Assembly (NCBI GenBank): GCA_937983405.1 | Contig: CALJZN010000043.1 | Span: 92,669 to 156,668, forward strand | DNA: 64,000 nt | Source: an uncultured Paracoccaceae bacterium | Lineage (GTDB): Bacteria; Pseudomonadota; Alphaproteobacteria; Rhodobacterales; Rhodobacteraceae | Reading direction: 5' to 3' | Notes under the pieces: generated by a model | Told to the model about the DNA's origin: nothing | What the model saw: only the letters and a program-made list of their open reading frames with translations | Databases searched by the model: none | Program-made: the position numbers and the translations under genes | Shown here: positions 17,145 through 25,747 of the stretch, piece after piece | Layout of the letters: every line of letters begins with the position of its first letter | How positions within the stretch are numbered: the first letter of the stretch is position 1

Positions 17145-18017
17145 ATGGCTTTGGTGAAGACAGGACTTCTGATGGCAGGGCTGACCGCGCTGTTCGCGAC
17201 GCTGGGCCTGCTTCTGGGCGGCGAGGCCGGGGCGATCCTGGCGCTGGCGGTCGCGGCGGCGATGAACCTCTGGACGTGGTGGAACTCGGACCGGATGGTG
17301 CTGTCGATGCACGGCGCGCGCGAGGTCGACCGCCGGACGGCGCCCGAGCTGGTGGACATGGTGCGCGACCTTGCCGGCCGGGCGGGGATGCCCATGCCCA
17401 GGGTCTACATCCTCGACACCGACCAGCCCAATGCCTTTGCCACCGGGCGCGATCCGGCGAATGCCGCCGTGGCGGTCACCCAGGGCCTGCTGCGCGCCCT
17501 GCCGCGCGAGGAGGTGGCGGGCGTCATCGCGCACGAGCTGGCCCATATCCGCAACCGCGACACGCTGATCATGACCGTGACCGCGACCTTCGCCGGCGCG
17601 ATCTCGCTTCTGGCCAACTTCGCGCTGTTCTTCCGCGGCGACGACCGCAACAACCCGCTGGGCATCCTCGGCACGCTGGCGCTGATGATCCTGGCGCCAC
17701 TGGCCGCCGTGCTGGTGCAGATGGCGATCAGCCGGACGCGGGAATACGAGGCCGACCGGCTGGGGGCCGAGATCTGCGGCCAGCCGCTGTGGCTGGCGGC
17801 GGCGCTGCAGCGGATCGAGGCCCTGGCGCAGCGAATCGACAACCACGCGGCCGAGCGGAACCCGGCGACCGCGCATATGTTCATCGTCAATCCGCTGCAC
17901 ATGCACGCCCATGACCGGCTGTTCGCCACCCATCCCTCGACGGCGAACCGGGTGGCCGCGCTGCGCCGGATGGCCGGCGCGCGGCCGCCGCAGCCGCCGC
18001 GCGGGCCCTGGCGCTAG
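17145..18017 (+). CDS. htpX: membrane zinc metalloprotease HtpX (M48B)
   Basis: A 290-residue inner-membrane protease that degrades misfolded membrane proteins alongside FtsH. Two N-terminal membrane helices (about 5-45) come first, then the zinc site HELAH (130-134), two more hydrophobic segments (about 143-165 and 175-195), and the third zinc ligand in REYEAD (199-204). The C-terminal [15 protein letters not shown] is typical. The ATG at 17145 is supported by the A/G-rich AGGGGG stretch before it. It appears to have its own heat-shock-like promoter and converges on a DUF3137 gene. Confidence 0.95.
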   Translation: MALVKTGLLMAGLTALFATLGLLLGGEAGAILALAVAAAMNLWTWWNSDRMVLSMHGAREVDRRTAPELVDMVRDLAGRAGMPMPRVYILDTDQPNAFATGRDPANAAVAVTQGLLRALPREEVAGVIAHELAHIRNRDTLIMTVTATFAGAISLLANFALFFRGDDRNNPLGILGTLALMILAPLAAVLVQMAISRTREYEADRLGAEICGQPLWLAAALQRIEALAQRIDNHAAERNPATAHMFIVNPLHMHAHDRLFATHPSTANRVAALRRMAGARPPQPPRGPWR

Positions 18018-18035
18018 CCGCCGCAGGCCTTGCCG

Positions 18036-18055
18036 CCCGCCGCGGTGGCGGCGGG
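18036..18055. terminator. GC hairpin between convergent htpX and DUF3137 genes
   Basis: CCCGCCGC and GCGGCGGG form a perfect 8-bp stem around the loop GGTG. It sits between two convergent stops (18017 and 18081). There is no T-run, which is common in very GC-rich genomes. It is placed to stop transcription from both sides. Confidence 0.45.
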
Positions 18056-18080
18056 GTCGGCCGGACGCCCCGGACAGGGC

Positions 18081-19025
18081 CTACCGGCGCGGCAAGGGGC
18101 GGCCGACCGCGGCCGCGGCAACCGCCGCCTCGGCCTCGAGCACGGCATCGACGGCGCGCAGCGGCAGGGCGAGGTCGTCGAAGGCCCGGCGGACTTCGTC
18201 CATGAGGCCGTCGTCCGAGGCGAACAGCCCGCCGATGCGGAACAGATCGCCGGCGTGGCGCAGGGCAATCTGGGTCTCGCGCCCGTCGCTGACGGCCGAA
18301 AAGAACGCGGCCCGCCCCGCGGCATGTCCGTCCAGCCGCGCCAGCGCCTCCAGCACCGCCGCAAATCCGGGGGCGGCGGCGACACCGGCCGACCGGCTCC
18401 AGACCCCGATGCCGTCGTCCCCCGAACCCCGGGCCCGGGTGATGTAGACAAGGTCGTTCACCTGCAGGAGCGGCCGTCCGAACCCCCGCGACCGGGTCGC
18501 CGCCTCGGCGGCCAGAAAGACCGGCGGCAGCGCAACGAGGTTGGGCAGCACCGCAACGAAGCCCCTGAACAGCAGGCGCGAGTTCTTGCCGCCGGTGGCA
18601 ATGCTGACCTCGCCGAAGCGGACCTGGCGGCCCGCGACCCTTCCGGTCAGAAGATCCTCGCAGCTCCGCCGCGCGCCCTCGGGCAGAAGCCGGCCGTTCA
18701 GCGTCGGCAGGAACTCGGCGGCGTCCTGCCGGTAGTCGAGGCCAAGCGCCCCGGCCAGCGCCGGCATCACCGCCGCCTCATGGGCCCGGCGCGTCGTCTG
18801 GGCCGCCACGACGACAAGGACGGCGGCAGCGACCGTGGCGACGAGCGCGATGCTGAAGCCGTCCACGGGAAAGCCCCGCACCGCCACGACCACGACCAGC
18901 CCCCACAGGGCAACGACGGCGGCGACCAGGCGCCAGCCGCGCCGCCGGGCCGCGTGCAGCCGCGGCATGAGGCGGGCGAGGGCATCGCCGATGTCCGGGC
19001 TTGCGGGCTGCGCGGGGTCGGGCAT
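18081..19025 (-). CDS. DUF3137 family membrane protein
   Basis: A 314-residue protein of unknown function. After a short soluble stretch, two hydrophobic helices lie at about 34-52 and 60-76. The rest is a soluble domain resembling DUF3137: MPALAGALGLDYRQDA, then CEDLLTGRVAGRQVRFGEVSI, then SRLLFRGFVAVL. Homologues tend to repeat this order: a short helix pair, a V/GR-type block, then a FRG motif. The start at 19025 (MPDPAQPASP) was chosen over the longer frame because the upstream part is low complexity. No operon partner: htpX converges from one side, and a sulfotransferase gene ends 83 bp upstream. Confidence 0.7.
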   Translation of the reverse strand: MPDPAQPASPDIGDALARLMPRLHAARRRGWRLVAAVVALWGLVVVVAVRGFPVDGFSIALVATVAAAVLVVVAAQTTRRAHEAAVMPALAGALGLDYRQDAAEFLPTLNGRLLPEGARRSCEDLLTGRVAGRQVRFGEVSIATGGKNSRLLFRGFVAVLPNLVALPPVFLAAEAATRSRGFGRPLLQVNDLVYITRARGSGDDGIGVWSRSAGVAAAPGFAAVLEALARLDGHAAGRAAFFSAVSDGRETQIALRHAGDLFRIGGLFASDDGLMDEVRRAFDDLALPLRAVDAVLEAEAAVAAAAVGRPLPRR

Positions 19026-19108
19026 CGGTTGCCTCCTTCGGGCCTGGCCGCGGCAGTCTGGCAGACCGGCGGGCCGGTGGCGACCCCCCCGGGCGCCGGG
19101 CCGCGGCG

Positions 19109-19846
19109 TCAGTCGCGCCCGGGCCGCAGCCGCAGCGCGGCCAGCCGCTCGTAGCAGGGAAGCGCCGCCTCGGCCAGGCGCGCGTAATCCCCCTCGAGCG
19201 CGGGCAGCGCGCCCTCGGCCGGCTCGAAACCGGTAGAGCGGTGCACCGCCCCGTACCAATGCGGGGCCCAGGCGCCATCGAAGGGCTTGGGCCCCGCGGG
19301 CCAGGACAGCATGCGCCCGGTCCAGGGAATCCCCAGCACCCCGCACAGCCGCGCCAGCATTCCCGCCGGATCGGCCAGGATGTCGGCCGAATCGATTACC
19401 GGCGGGGCGGCGCCCAGCCAATCCGCCACCTCGTCGAACAGGTCCCCCTGCCGGGCGAAGCCGAGGTCGTCGAGCGTGGGCGCTTCGCGCTTGCGGACAT
19501 AGCTTGCCACCACCCGGGCAGGATGGCGGATCAGGAAGACATTCGCGCAGGCCCGCATGAAGCCGCGGGGAAACTGCGGCAGCAGATGCATCGTCATCTG
19601 CTTCTGGTAGAACAGGGGTCGGCCCTCGGGCCCGTCGCCGGCGCAGGCGGCGGCCACGCGGGCCGGATCGCCCTCGTGTGCCGCCGCGATCTCGGCGCGC
19701 ATCGGGTGGTCAAGCCCCGTGGCGGCGAGATAGGCGGCGTAGAAGGGCTCGTCCCACACGTCGCAATCGCCGCGGGCGGCGAAGGCATACATCAGCGCGG
19801 TCGAAAGGTTGCGCGGCCCCGACCACATGGCGATGCGCAGCGTCAT
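19109..19846 (-). CDS. sulfotransferase-like protein, coupled to an aminotransferase
   Basis: A 245-residue protein with an N-terminal PAPS-loop-like motif, MWSGPRNLSTALMYAF (SGPRNLST at 9-16), and a later VFLIRHPARVVASY block that matches the 3'-phosphate-binding Arg/Ser segment of sulfotransferases. The conserved WDEPFYAAYL and GLDHPMR pieces mark a bacterial family usually annotated only as sulfotransferase. Its ATG overlaps the stop of the class IV aminotransferase gene (19843), so the two are translated together. A shared pathway, perhaps making a sulfated or otherwise modified amino compound, is inference. Confidence 0.72.
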   Translation of the reverse strand: MTLRIAMWSGPRNLSTALMYAFAARGDCDVWDEPFYAAYLAATGLDHPMRAEIAAAHEGDPARVAAACAGDGPEGRPLFYQKQMTMHLLPQFPRGFMRACANVFLIRHPARVVASYVRKREAPTLDDLGFARQGDLFDEVADWLGAAPPVIDSADILADPAGMLARLCGVLGIPWTGRMLSWPAGPKPFDGAWAPHWYGAVHRSTGFEPAEGALPALEGDYARLAEAALPCYERLAALRLRPGRD

Positions 19847-20748
19847 GCGCCGACCAGCTGCTTGTAGAGATCGCGGATGCGCGCCGTCACCGGCCCCATC
19901 GCCCCGCTGCCGATGGTGCGGCCGTCGATCACGCCCACCGGCGTCTGGGCGCCGAAGGTGCCGGTCAGGAAGGCCTCGTCGGCGGAATACACATCCACCA
20001 GCGAGAAATTGCGCTCATGGGCCGGGATGCCGTTCTGGCGGCAGAGCATCAGCACCTTGCCGCGCGTGATCCCATTCAGGCAGTAGTCGCCCGTCGAGGT
20101 CCAGACCTCGCCGCGGCGGACGATGAAGAAGTTGCAGGCGTTCGTGGTGTTCACGAAGCCGTGCACGTCGAGCATCAGCGCTTCGTCCGCCCCCGCCTTC
20201 TCGGCCGCGATGCAGGCAAGGATGCAGTTCAGCTTGGAGTGCGAGTTGAGCTTGGGATCCTGCGTCATCGGCAGGCCGCGGATGTGCGGCACCGTGGCCA
20301 GCCGCACGGGGCGCGGCAGCTTCGGCCGCGAATGCTCCATGATGATCGCCACGGTCGGCCCCTGGCGCGAGAAGCCCGGGTGCTGGAAGGGCCGGGTCTT
20401 GACCCCGCGGGTCACCATCACGCGGGCATGGGCGTCGGTCTGCATGCCGTTGGCGGCGCGGACCGCCTCGATCGCGTCGACCATGGCGGCCTGCGTCATG
20501 CCGATGTCGAGGTCGATCGCGCGCGCGGCCTCCCAAAGCCGATCGAGATGCTCGTCCAGGAAGGCCCAGCGGCCGTTGTACAGACGGATCCCCTCCCACA
20601 CCCCGTCGCCGAGCATGAAACCCGAATCGTAGATGCTCACCACCGCCTCGGCCTTGGGCAGGACGCGGCCGTTGACGTAAAGCATCAGGCGGTCGTTGCG
20701 CGCATCCTCTTCGGCAGCGTGGGTCGAGACATGGGTGATGTCGGTCAT
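19843..20748 (-). CDS. class IV (fold IV) PLP aminotransferase
   Basis: A 301-residue PLP enzyme of the branched-chain / D-amino-acid aminotransferase fold. Recognisable blocks are YVNGRVLPKAEAVVSIYDSGFMLGDGVWEG (22-52, in parts), RVMVTRGV, the Lys-containing KLNSHSKLN (166-174) expected to hold the PLP lysine, and GADEALMLD with NACNFFIV. The presence of KLNSHSKLN rather than the IlvE-type KTLNYL suggests a D-amino-acid transaminase-like or uncharacterised subgroup, not the main IlvE. It is the first gene of a pair with the sulfotransferase-like gene. Confidence 0.85.
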   Translation of the reverse strand: MTDITHVSTHAAEEDARNDRLMLYVNGRVLPKAEAVVSIYDSGFMLGDGVWEGIRLYNGRWAFLDEHLDRLWEAARAIDLDIGMTQAAMVDAIEAVRAANGMQTDAHARVMVTRGVKTRPFQHPGFSRQGPTVAIIMEHSRPKLPRPVRLATVPHIRGLPMTQDPKLNSHSKLNCILACIAAEKAGADEALMLDVHGFVNTTNACNFFIVRRGEVWTSTGDYCLNGITRGKVLMLCRQNGIPAHERNFSLVDVYSADEAFLTGTFGAQTPVGVIDGRTIGSGAMGPVTARIRDLYKQLVGA

Positions 20749-20823
20749 GCCGGGCCTCCTCGCCGGGCCAAGCCTACCCGTATCCCGCCGCAGTCGGAAG
20801 TGGGTGCGCGCCAGCCGGCCGCC

Positions 20824-21165
20824 TCAGGCCGCTGTGCGGCCAAGCAGCGGACCGGCGCCTTCGAGGAATGCCTGGCGCGAGCGGTCGTAGCAGGCCAGCA
20901 GCGCCTCGAGGTCCACCGCATCGGCCGCGCCCTCGGCCGCCTGCCGCTCGCCTTCGCGGCACAGCTCGCTGAACTCGGCGAAGCCGAGGTTCAGCGCGCT
21001 GCCCTTGAGGAAATGCAGATCGTTCTCGAGCCGCGCGCGGTCGGGCGCGCGGCGCAGTCGGGAAACGATCTCCCCGACCTCCTCGAGAAACAGCGCCACG
21101 ACTTCCCGGAAGTCCTCCGATCCCACGTCGTTGCGCAAGCCGTTCACACGATCCCAGTCGATCAT
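20824..21165 (-). CDS. histidine phosphotransfer (Hpt) domain protein
   Basis: A 113-residue stand-alone Hpt protein. The phosphorylatable His is His51 in DLHFLKGSALNLGF, the standard Hpt helix motif. The protein is all helical and ends in a Gly/Ala-rich tail. The start at 21165 gives MIDWDRVNGLRNDVG, the usual Hpt beginning; the frame is open for 20 codons upstream. It is divergent from a receiver / PP2C-like phosphatase gene at 21327, with 161 bp between, and could be the phosphodonor of that receiver (inference). Confidence 0.88.
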   Translation of the reverse strand: MIDWDRVNGLRNDVGSEDFREVVALFLEEVGEIVSRLRRAPDRARLENDLHFLKGSALNLGFAEFSELCREGERQAAEGAADAVDLEALLACYDRSRQAFLEGAGPLLGRTAA

Positions 21166-21276
21166 CGCACTCCCCTCGACATTGCAGCCGCCGCGCTCCC
21201 ATCGCCACATTTTCTGCCGCACCATCCTTAAATGTTCGTGGGAGTTGCCGGACCGGGCAACAATTTTTCCGGTTCA

Positions 21277-21292
21277 CGCAGATTTAACTGCG
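21277..21292. promoter_or_regulatory. 16-bp inverted repeat between Hpt and receiver-phosphatase genes
   Basis: CGCAG-ATTTAA-CTGCG has perfect 5-bp arms around an AT-rich centre. It lies in the divergent intergenic region, 35 bp upstream of the receiver-phosphatase start, where an operator would act. The whole 160 bp gap is much richer in A and T than its surroundings, with several T-runs, as expected for two promoters. No clear -35/-10 pair was found. Confidence 0.4.
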
Positions 21293-21326
21293 CGGTGGCA
21301 GCGAGTGGGGTGCAACGCGGAAGAAG

Positions 21327-22625
21327 GTGGCGCCGGTGCATCTGGCGACGGACCACAAGACGGCCGAGGATGGCGCGGGGGGCAAGCTGCCGGCGGTCCG
21401 GCGCGTGCTTGTGGTCGATGACAGCCGGATGCAGCGCCGAATCGTTTCGGCCTCGCTTAAGCGGCTGGGCTATGCGGTGATCGAGGCGGCCTCGGGCGAG
21501 GAGGCGCTGGCCATCGCCGAGCGCGAGCCGATCGACCTGATCGTCAGCGACTGGATGATGGAGGGGATGACCGGCCTCGCCTTCTGCCGTGCCTTCCGCG
21601 AGCTTCCGCGCGAGAGTTACGGCTACTTCATCCTGCTGACCTCGAAGAGCGAGAAGAACGAGATTGCGCTTGGCCTCGATGCCGGGGCCGACGATTTCCT
21701 CGCCAAGCCGGTGAACGCCGACGAGCTGCGGGCGCGCCTTGTCGCCGGCGAGCGCATCCTGCGCATGGAACGGGCACTGACCGAGAAGAACCGCCTCGTC
21801 AGCGCCACGCTTGCCGAGTTGCGGTCGCTCTACGAATCGCTCGAGCGCGATCTGCGCGAGGCGCAACGGCTCCAGCAATCGCTCGTCCGCGAACGGTATC
21901 GTCGGTTCGACGGCGCCGAGGTGGCCCTGACGCTGCGGCCGAGCGGGCATGTCGGCGGCGATCTTGTGGGCTATTTCCCGATCGGCACCGACCGGCTGGC
22001 CATCTTCTCGATCGACGTATCGGGCCATGGCGTCACCTCGGCCCTCATGACGGCCCGGCTCGCCGGGCTGTTCTCGGGCGATTCGCCGGACCGCAACATC
22101 GCCCTGGTCCGCACCGGCACGGGGGCATTCGACGGCAGGGCGCCCGATGCCCTGGCCGCGCAACTCAACCGTCTGCTGCTGCAGGAGATGGAGACCGAGC
22201 AGTATTTCACATTTGTCTACGCCGACCTCGACCTTGCCACCGGGGCCGTGCGGTTCGTGCAGGCCGGGCACCCGAACCCGGTGGTTCAGCGCGCCGACGG
22301 CCGGATCGAGTTTGTCGGACGCGGGGGCTTTCCGATCGGTCTGATCGCCGACGCCCCGTTCGAGACGCTCACGCTCACGCTTGCCCCCGGGGACAGGCTG
22401 ATCCTGTTCTCCGACGGCGTGACGGAATGCGCCGACCGGAACGGCACCGAGCTGGGCGAGACCGGTCTGGCCAGCCTGCTCGACCGGTCGCGGCGCCTGC
22501 GTGGCACCGCGTTCTTCGAGGCGCTGCTCTGGGACCTCGAGGCGCACGCCGGAGCCGCGGACTTTGCCGACGATGTTTCGGGCGTTCTCGTGCAATTCTG
22601 CGGGCGCGGCGCGGCCGGAAATTAG
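21327..22625 (+). CDS. response regulator with PP2C/SpoIIE-type phosphatase output
   Basis: A 432-residue protein. The receiver domain (26-140) has the acidic pair Asp31/Asp32, phosphoacceptor Asp75, Thr105 and Lys127. A charged coiled coil (about 142-190) follows. The PPM-type Ser/Thr phosphatase domain (about 197-427) has GGDLVGYFPI (210-219), DVSGHG (230-235) and a final DDVSGVLVQF, supplying the metal-binding Asp residues. RsbU/HsbR-like proteins of this layout dephosphorylate anti-sigma antagonists in stress or surface signalling. The annotated start is a GTG; another GTG three codons later (21336) has a better-spaced GAAGAAGG ribosome site. Divergent from the Hpt gene. Confidence 0.92.
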   Translation: MAPVHLATDHKTAEDGAGGKLPAVRRVLVVDDSRMQRRIVSASLKRLGYAVIEAASGEEALAIAEREPIDLIVSDWMMEGMTGLAFCRAFRELPRESYGYFILLTSKSEKNEIALGLDAGADDFLAKPVNADELRARLVAGERILRMERALTEKNRLVSATLAELRSLYESLERDLREAQRLQQSLVRERYRRFDGAEVALTLRPSGHVGGDLVGYFPIGTDRLAIFSIDVSGHGVTSALMTARLAGLFSGDSPDRNIALVRTGTGAFDGRAPDALAAQLNRLLLQEMETEQYFTFVYADLDLATGAVRFVQAGHPNPVVQRADGRIEFVGRGGFPIGLIADAPFETLTLTLAPGDRLILFSDGVTECADRNGTELGETGLASLLDRSRRLRGTAFFEALLWDLEAHAGAADFADDVSGVLVQFCGRGAAGN

Positions 22626-22640
22626 GCTGCCGCAGCCCGT

Positions 22641-23219
22641 TCAGCGGGCGGCCGCGGCCAGGGCGGACGAGACCCCCACCTGCGCAGGCCGCAGCAGGCG
22701 GTCGTGCAGCATGAACCCTTCGGTCATGACCTGGATGATGCCGCCCGCGGGAACATGGGGCACGGGCGCCTCGAACATTGCCTGATGCCGCTGCGGATCG
22801 AAGGCCTCGCCGATCTCGGGCGCGATGCGCTGGATGCCGTGCTGGGCGAAGGTATGCAGAAGGTCACGCAAGGTGAGTTCCACACCTTCGATCAGCGCCT
22901 CGGCCGCCGCCCGCTGCTCGGGCCCGGCCGCGTCCAGCGCCCGGCGGAGGTTGTCGTAGACCGACAGCATGTCGCGGGCGAACCGGCTGTTTGCGAAGGC
23001 CTCGGCCTCGCGCCGGTCGCGCTCGCTCCGCTTGCGCACGTTCTCGGCCTCGGCGAGCGCGCGCATGAAGCGGTCCCTGAGTTCGGCGTTCTCGCTGCGC
23101 AGGGCCTCGAGCTCGGCAGCGACCTCGTCCACATAGTCCGCGCCGCCTTCCGCCGGTCCGCGGAGATCCGCCTGGTTCGCCGGTTCCGTGGACGCTGCGT
23201 TCGCCTTCGTGTCGTTCAT
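22641..23219 (-). CDS. grpE: nucleotide exchange factor GrpE
   Basis: A 192-residue cochaperone that releases ADP from DnaK. An acidic flexible N-terminus is followed by a long helix (about 30-85) with LRDRFMRALAEAENVRKRSERD, then the beta domain ending in HQAMFEAPVPHVPAGGIIQVMTEGF and DRLLRPAQVGVS, the GrpE signature. It follows hrcA with 3 bp between stop and start, so hrcA and grpE are one operon. dnaK and dnaJ are not in this window. Confidence 0.97.
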   Translation of the reverse strand: MNDTKANAASTEPANQADLRGPAEGGADYVDEVAAELEALRSENAELRDRFMRALAEAENVRKRSERDRREAEAFANSRFARDMLSVYDNLRRALDAAGPEQRAAAEALIEGVELTLRDLLHTFAQHGIQRIAPEIGEAFDPQRHQAMFEAPVPHVPAGGIIQVMTEGFMLHDRLLRPAQVGVSSALAAAAR

Positions 23220-23222
23220 CCC

Positions 23223-24293
23223 CTACCCCTTGCCCCGGTCGGACAGCAGGCGGCCGACCAGCTGTGCCGTGTAGTCAACGATCGGAACGATCCGGCCGTA
23301 GTTCAGACGCGTCGGTCCGATCACGCCCACAGCGCCGATCACCTTCCGGTCCGCGTTCATATAAGGAGAAACCACCAGAGAGGAACCCGAAAGTGAGAAG
23401 AGTTTGTTCTCCGACCCGATGAAGATCCGCACCCCGGCGCCCTGCTCGGTGAGTTCGAGGAACTCGGCGATGTCGCGCTTGCGCTCGAGGTCATCGAACA
23501 GGCTGCGGACGCGCGCGAGGTCTTCGGCCTGGGCGGACCCCGGAAGCAGGTTGGACCGGCCGCGCACGATCAGCCGCTCATGCCGTTCGCCGACGGCCTC
23601 CCACACCGCCAGCCCGCTTTCCACGAGGTCCCGGGCCAGCGAATCGATCTCCTGGCGCCGTCGCTCGATCTCTTTCGCGATCCGCGTGCGCAACTCCGCA
23701 AGCGTCAGCCCCGCCGCGAGGCCGTTGAGGAAATTGGCCGCCTCGCGCATCGCCGAGGCGGTCAGGCCCGGCGGCGGCGTGAAGATGCGGTTCTCCACAT
23801 GGCCGTCGGCAAACACGAGCACCACCAGCGCGCGGTCCGGCGCGAGGCCCACGAACTCGATCTGGCGGATCGGCGCCTCGTGCTTCGGCGCCAGCACCAG
23901 GCTGGCGCCCTGGGTGAGGCCGGAAAGCGCGGCGCCGACGCGGTCCAGCAGGCTTCCCACGTCGCCGTCCGCGGCCTCCAGCGTGGCGTCGAGCGTGCCG
24001 CGGTCCTGCGCGCTGAGCGGCGCGACCTCGAGCAGGCTGTCGACGAACAGCCGCAGGCCCAGCTGCGTCGGCACCCGCCCGGCCGACACATGCGGGCTTC
24101 CCAGAAGGCCGAGATACTCGAGATCCTGCATGACATTGCGGATCGTTGCGGCCGAGACCTTCTCGCTCATCGTCCGGGACAGCGCGCGCGACCCCACGGG
24201 ATCGCCCGAATCGAGGTAACCCTCCACGACCCGCCGGAACACCTCGCGGCTCCGGTCGTTCAGTTCGGCAAGAAGTCTGGCACCTTCACTCAT
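23223..24293 (-). CDS. hrcA: heat-inducible transcription repressor HrcA
   Basis: A 356-residue repressor that binds CIRCE operators of groESL and related heat-shock genes. The N-terminal winged helix has [20 protein letters not shown] then VGSRALS and [18 protein letters not shown]. The C-terminal [17 protein letters not shown] is the family ending. The start at 24293 gives [14 protein letters not shown]. No CIRCE element (TTAGCACTC-N9-GAGTGCTAA) is visible in the 131 bp upstream, so autoregulation through CIRCE is not supported here. It is divergent from rph. Confidence 0.96.
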   Translation of the reverse strand: MSEGARLLAELNDRSREVFRRVVEGYLDSGDPVGSRALSRTMSEKVSAATIRNVMQDLEYLGLLGSPHVSAGRVPTQLGLRLFVDSLLEVAPLSAQDRGTLDATLEAADGDVGSLLDRVGAALSGLTQGASLVLAPKHEAPIRQIEFVGLAPDRALVVLVFADGHVENRIFTPPPGLTASAMREAANFLNGLAAGLTLAELRTRIAKEIERRRQEIDSLARDLVESGLAVWEAVGERHERLIVRGRSNLLPGSAQAEDLARVRSLFDDLERKRDIAEFLELTEQGAGVRIFIGSENKLFSLSGSSLVVSPYMNADRKVIGAVGVIGPTRLNYGRIVPIVDYTAQLVGRLLSDRGKG

Positions 24294-24326
24294 GGCTTGC
24301 GGCGGCCCCTTCCCGGGCTCCACAAG

Positions 24327-24353
24327 ATATGGAGAGGCGCAGCGCCGCGTCAA
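24327..24353 (-). promoter_or_regulatory. promoter of hrcA-grpE, sigma-70 or sigma-32 like
   Basis: On the minus strand, TTGACG (24353-24348) is followed after 13 bp by CTCCATAT (24334-24327), one base off the RpoH -10 CCCCATAT. The same -35 is 18 bp from TATCTT (24329-24324), which would suit the housekeeping factor. The two readings overlap, so dual control is possible. The element lies about 35 bp before the hrcA start. Confidence 0.45.
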
Positions 24354-24424
24354 TCGGCTCGGGCGGGGCTTGCGCGGGAATGCCGGCCGCCGCTATCTGA
24401 CGCCATCTCGGGAAAGGACTTTTC

Positions 24425-25138
24425 ATGCGACCTTCGGGCCGGAAGCCGGACCAACTTCGGCCGGTCACCATCGAAACCGGCGTGGCGCGCCACGCCGAGG
24501 GCTCTTGCCTCATCCGTATGGGCGACACCCATGTCCTCTGCACCGCCACGATCGAGGACCGGCCGCCGCCCTTCCTGAAGAACACCGGGCTCGGCTGGGT
24601 GACCGCCGAATACGGAATGCTGCCGCGCGCCACCGCAACGCGCAACCGGCGCGAGGCCACGGTCGGCAAGCAGGCTGGCAGAACGGTAGAGATTCAGAGA
24701 CTTATCGGCAGGGCGCTGCGCGCGGGCGTCGACCGCGCCGCGCTGGGCGAACGCCAGATCACCATCGACTGCGACGTGCTTCAGGCCGACGGGGGAACGC
24801 GCTGCGCGGCGATCACCGGCGGCTGGGTCGCGCTTCGGCTGGCGGCCGATCGGCTTCTGAAGGCCCGGCTGATCGCGTCCGACCCGGTTCTCGACCATGT
24901 CGCCGCCGTCAGTTGCGGGATTTACGCCGGGCAGCCCCTGCTCGACCTCGACTACGCCGAGGACAGCGAGGCCGGAACCGACGGCAACTTTGTCCTGACC
25001 GGGCGCGGAGAATTGATCGAGGTGCAGATGTCGGCCGAGGGCGCCACCTTCTCGCGCGGCCAGATGGCCGCGCTGCTGGATCTGGCCGAAGCCGGAGCGG
25101 CCGCCCTTATCGCCGCGCAGAAGGCGGCGCTGGCATGA
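24425..25138 (+). CDS. rph: ribonuclease PH
   Basis: A 237-residue phosphate-dependent exoribonuclease that trims 3' ends of tRNA precursors. It starts [14 protein letters not shown], with the conserved [21 protein letters not shown] (in parts), then [12 protein letters not shown] and the phosphate-site QIAxD-like block [17 protein letters not shown]. Normal length. The stop overlaps the rdgB start, so rph-rdgB-hemW form a coupled operon. Confidence 0.97.
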   Translation: MRPSGRKPDQLRPVTIETGVARHAEGSCLIRMGDTHVLCTATIEDRPPPFLKNTGLGWVTAEYGMLPRATATRNRREATVGKQAGRTVEIQRLIGRALRAGVDRAALGERQITIDCDVLQADGGTRCAAITGGWVALRLAADRLLKARLIASDPVLDHVAAVSCGIYAGQPLLDLDYAEDSEAGTDGNFVLTGRGELIEVQMSAEGATFSRGQMAALLDLAEAGAAALIAAQKAALA

Positions 25139-25743
25139 GGCGGTTTGCCGGCGGGCGGCTGGTGGTGGCCACGCACAATGCCGGAAAGCTCGAGGAGATC
25201 GCGGCGTTGCTGGCCCCGTATCGGGCCGAACCGGTATCGGCCGCGGCGCTGGGGTTGCCCGAACCGGCCGAGACCGAATCGAGCTTCGCCGGCAACGCCC
25301 GTATCAAGGCCCATGCCGCTGCCCGCGCCTCGGGGTTGCCTGCCCTGGCGGACGACAGCGGTCTCGAGGTCGAGGCGCTCGGCGGCGCGCCCGGGGTCCA
25401 CACGGCGGACTGGGCGGAAACGCCGGCGGGCCGCGACTTCCACCTGGCGATGCACCGGACGTGGCGGATGCTGGAAGAGGCTGGCGCGCCCGAGCCGCGT
25501 CGCGCCCGCTTCCGCTGCACCCTGGTGCTGGCCTGGCCGGACGGGCACGACGAGCTCTTCGAGGGGGCGGTCGGCGGGCGCATCGTTTGGCCGATGCGCG
25601 GCGATCGCGGCCATGGCTTCGACCCGATCTTTCAGCCCGATGGCCATGGCCTGACCTTCGGCGAGATGGACCGGTGGGAGAAGAACGCCATCAGCCACCG
25701 AGCCGATGCGTTCCGCAAGCTGATCGCGGGGTGTTTCACGTGA
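25135..25743 (+). CDS. rdgB: XTP/dITP pyrophosphatase (RdgB/HAM1)
   Basis: A 202-residue enzyme that removes dITP and XTP from the nucleotide pool. Motifs: N-terminal [13 protein letters not shown] (10-22), [23 protein letters not shown] and C-terminal [11 protein letters not shown], all of the HAM1 family. The final codons (CFT-stop) lie inside a perfect parS site, and the stop overlaps the hemW GTG start. Confidence 0.96.
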   Translation: MRRFAGGRLVVATHNAGKLEEIAALLAPYRAEPVSAAALGLPEPAETESSFAGNARIKAHAAARASGLPALADDSGLEVEALGGAPGVHTADWAETPAGRDFHLAMHRTWRMLEEAGAPEPRRARFRCTLVLAWPDGHDELFEGAVGGRIVWPMRGDRGHGFDPIFQPDGHGLTFGEMDRWEKNAISHRADAFRKLIAGCFT

Positions 25744-25747
25744 AACA
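25732..25747. other. parS centromere site 1
   Basis: TGTTTCACGTGAAACA is a perfect 16-bp palindrome and matches exactly the consensus parS bound by chromosomal ParB proteins. It spans the last codons of rdgB and the GTG start of hemW. parB lies about 1.2 kb downstream. A second identical copy is at 31101-31116. Confidence 0.95.

Noticed and set aside
24294..24424. CIRCE element upstream of hrcA
   Set aside because: No TTAGCACTC or GAGTGCTAA arm, nor a close pair, is present.
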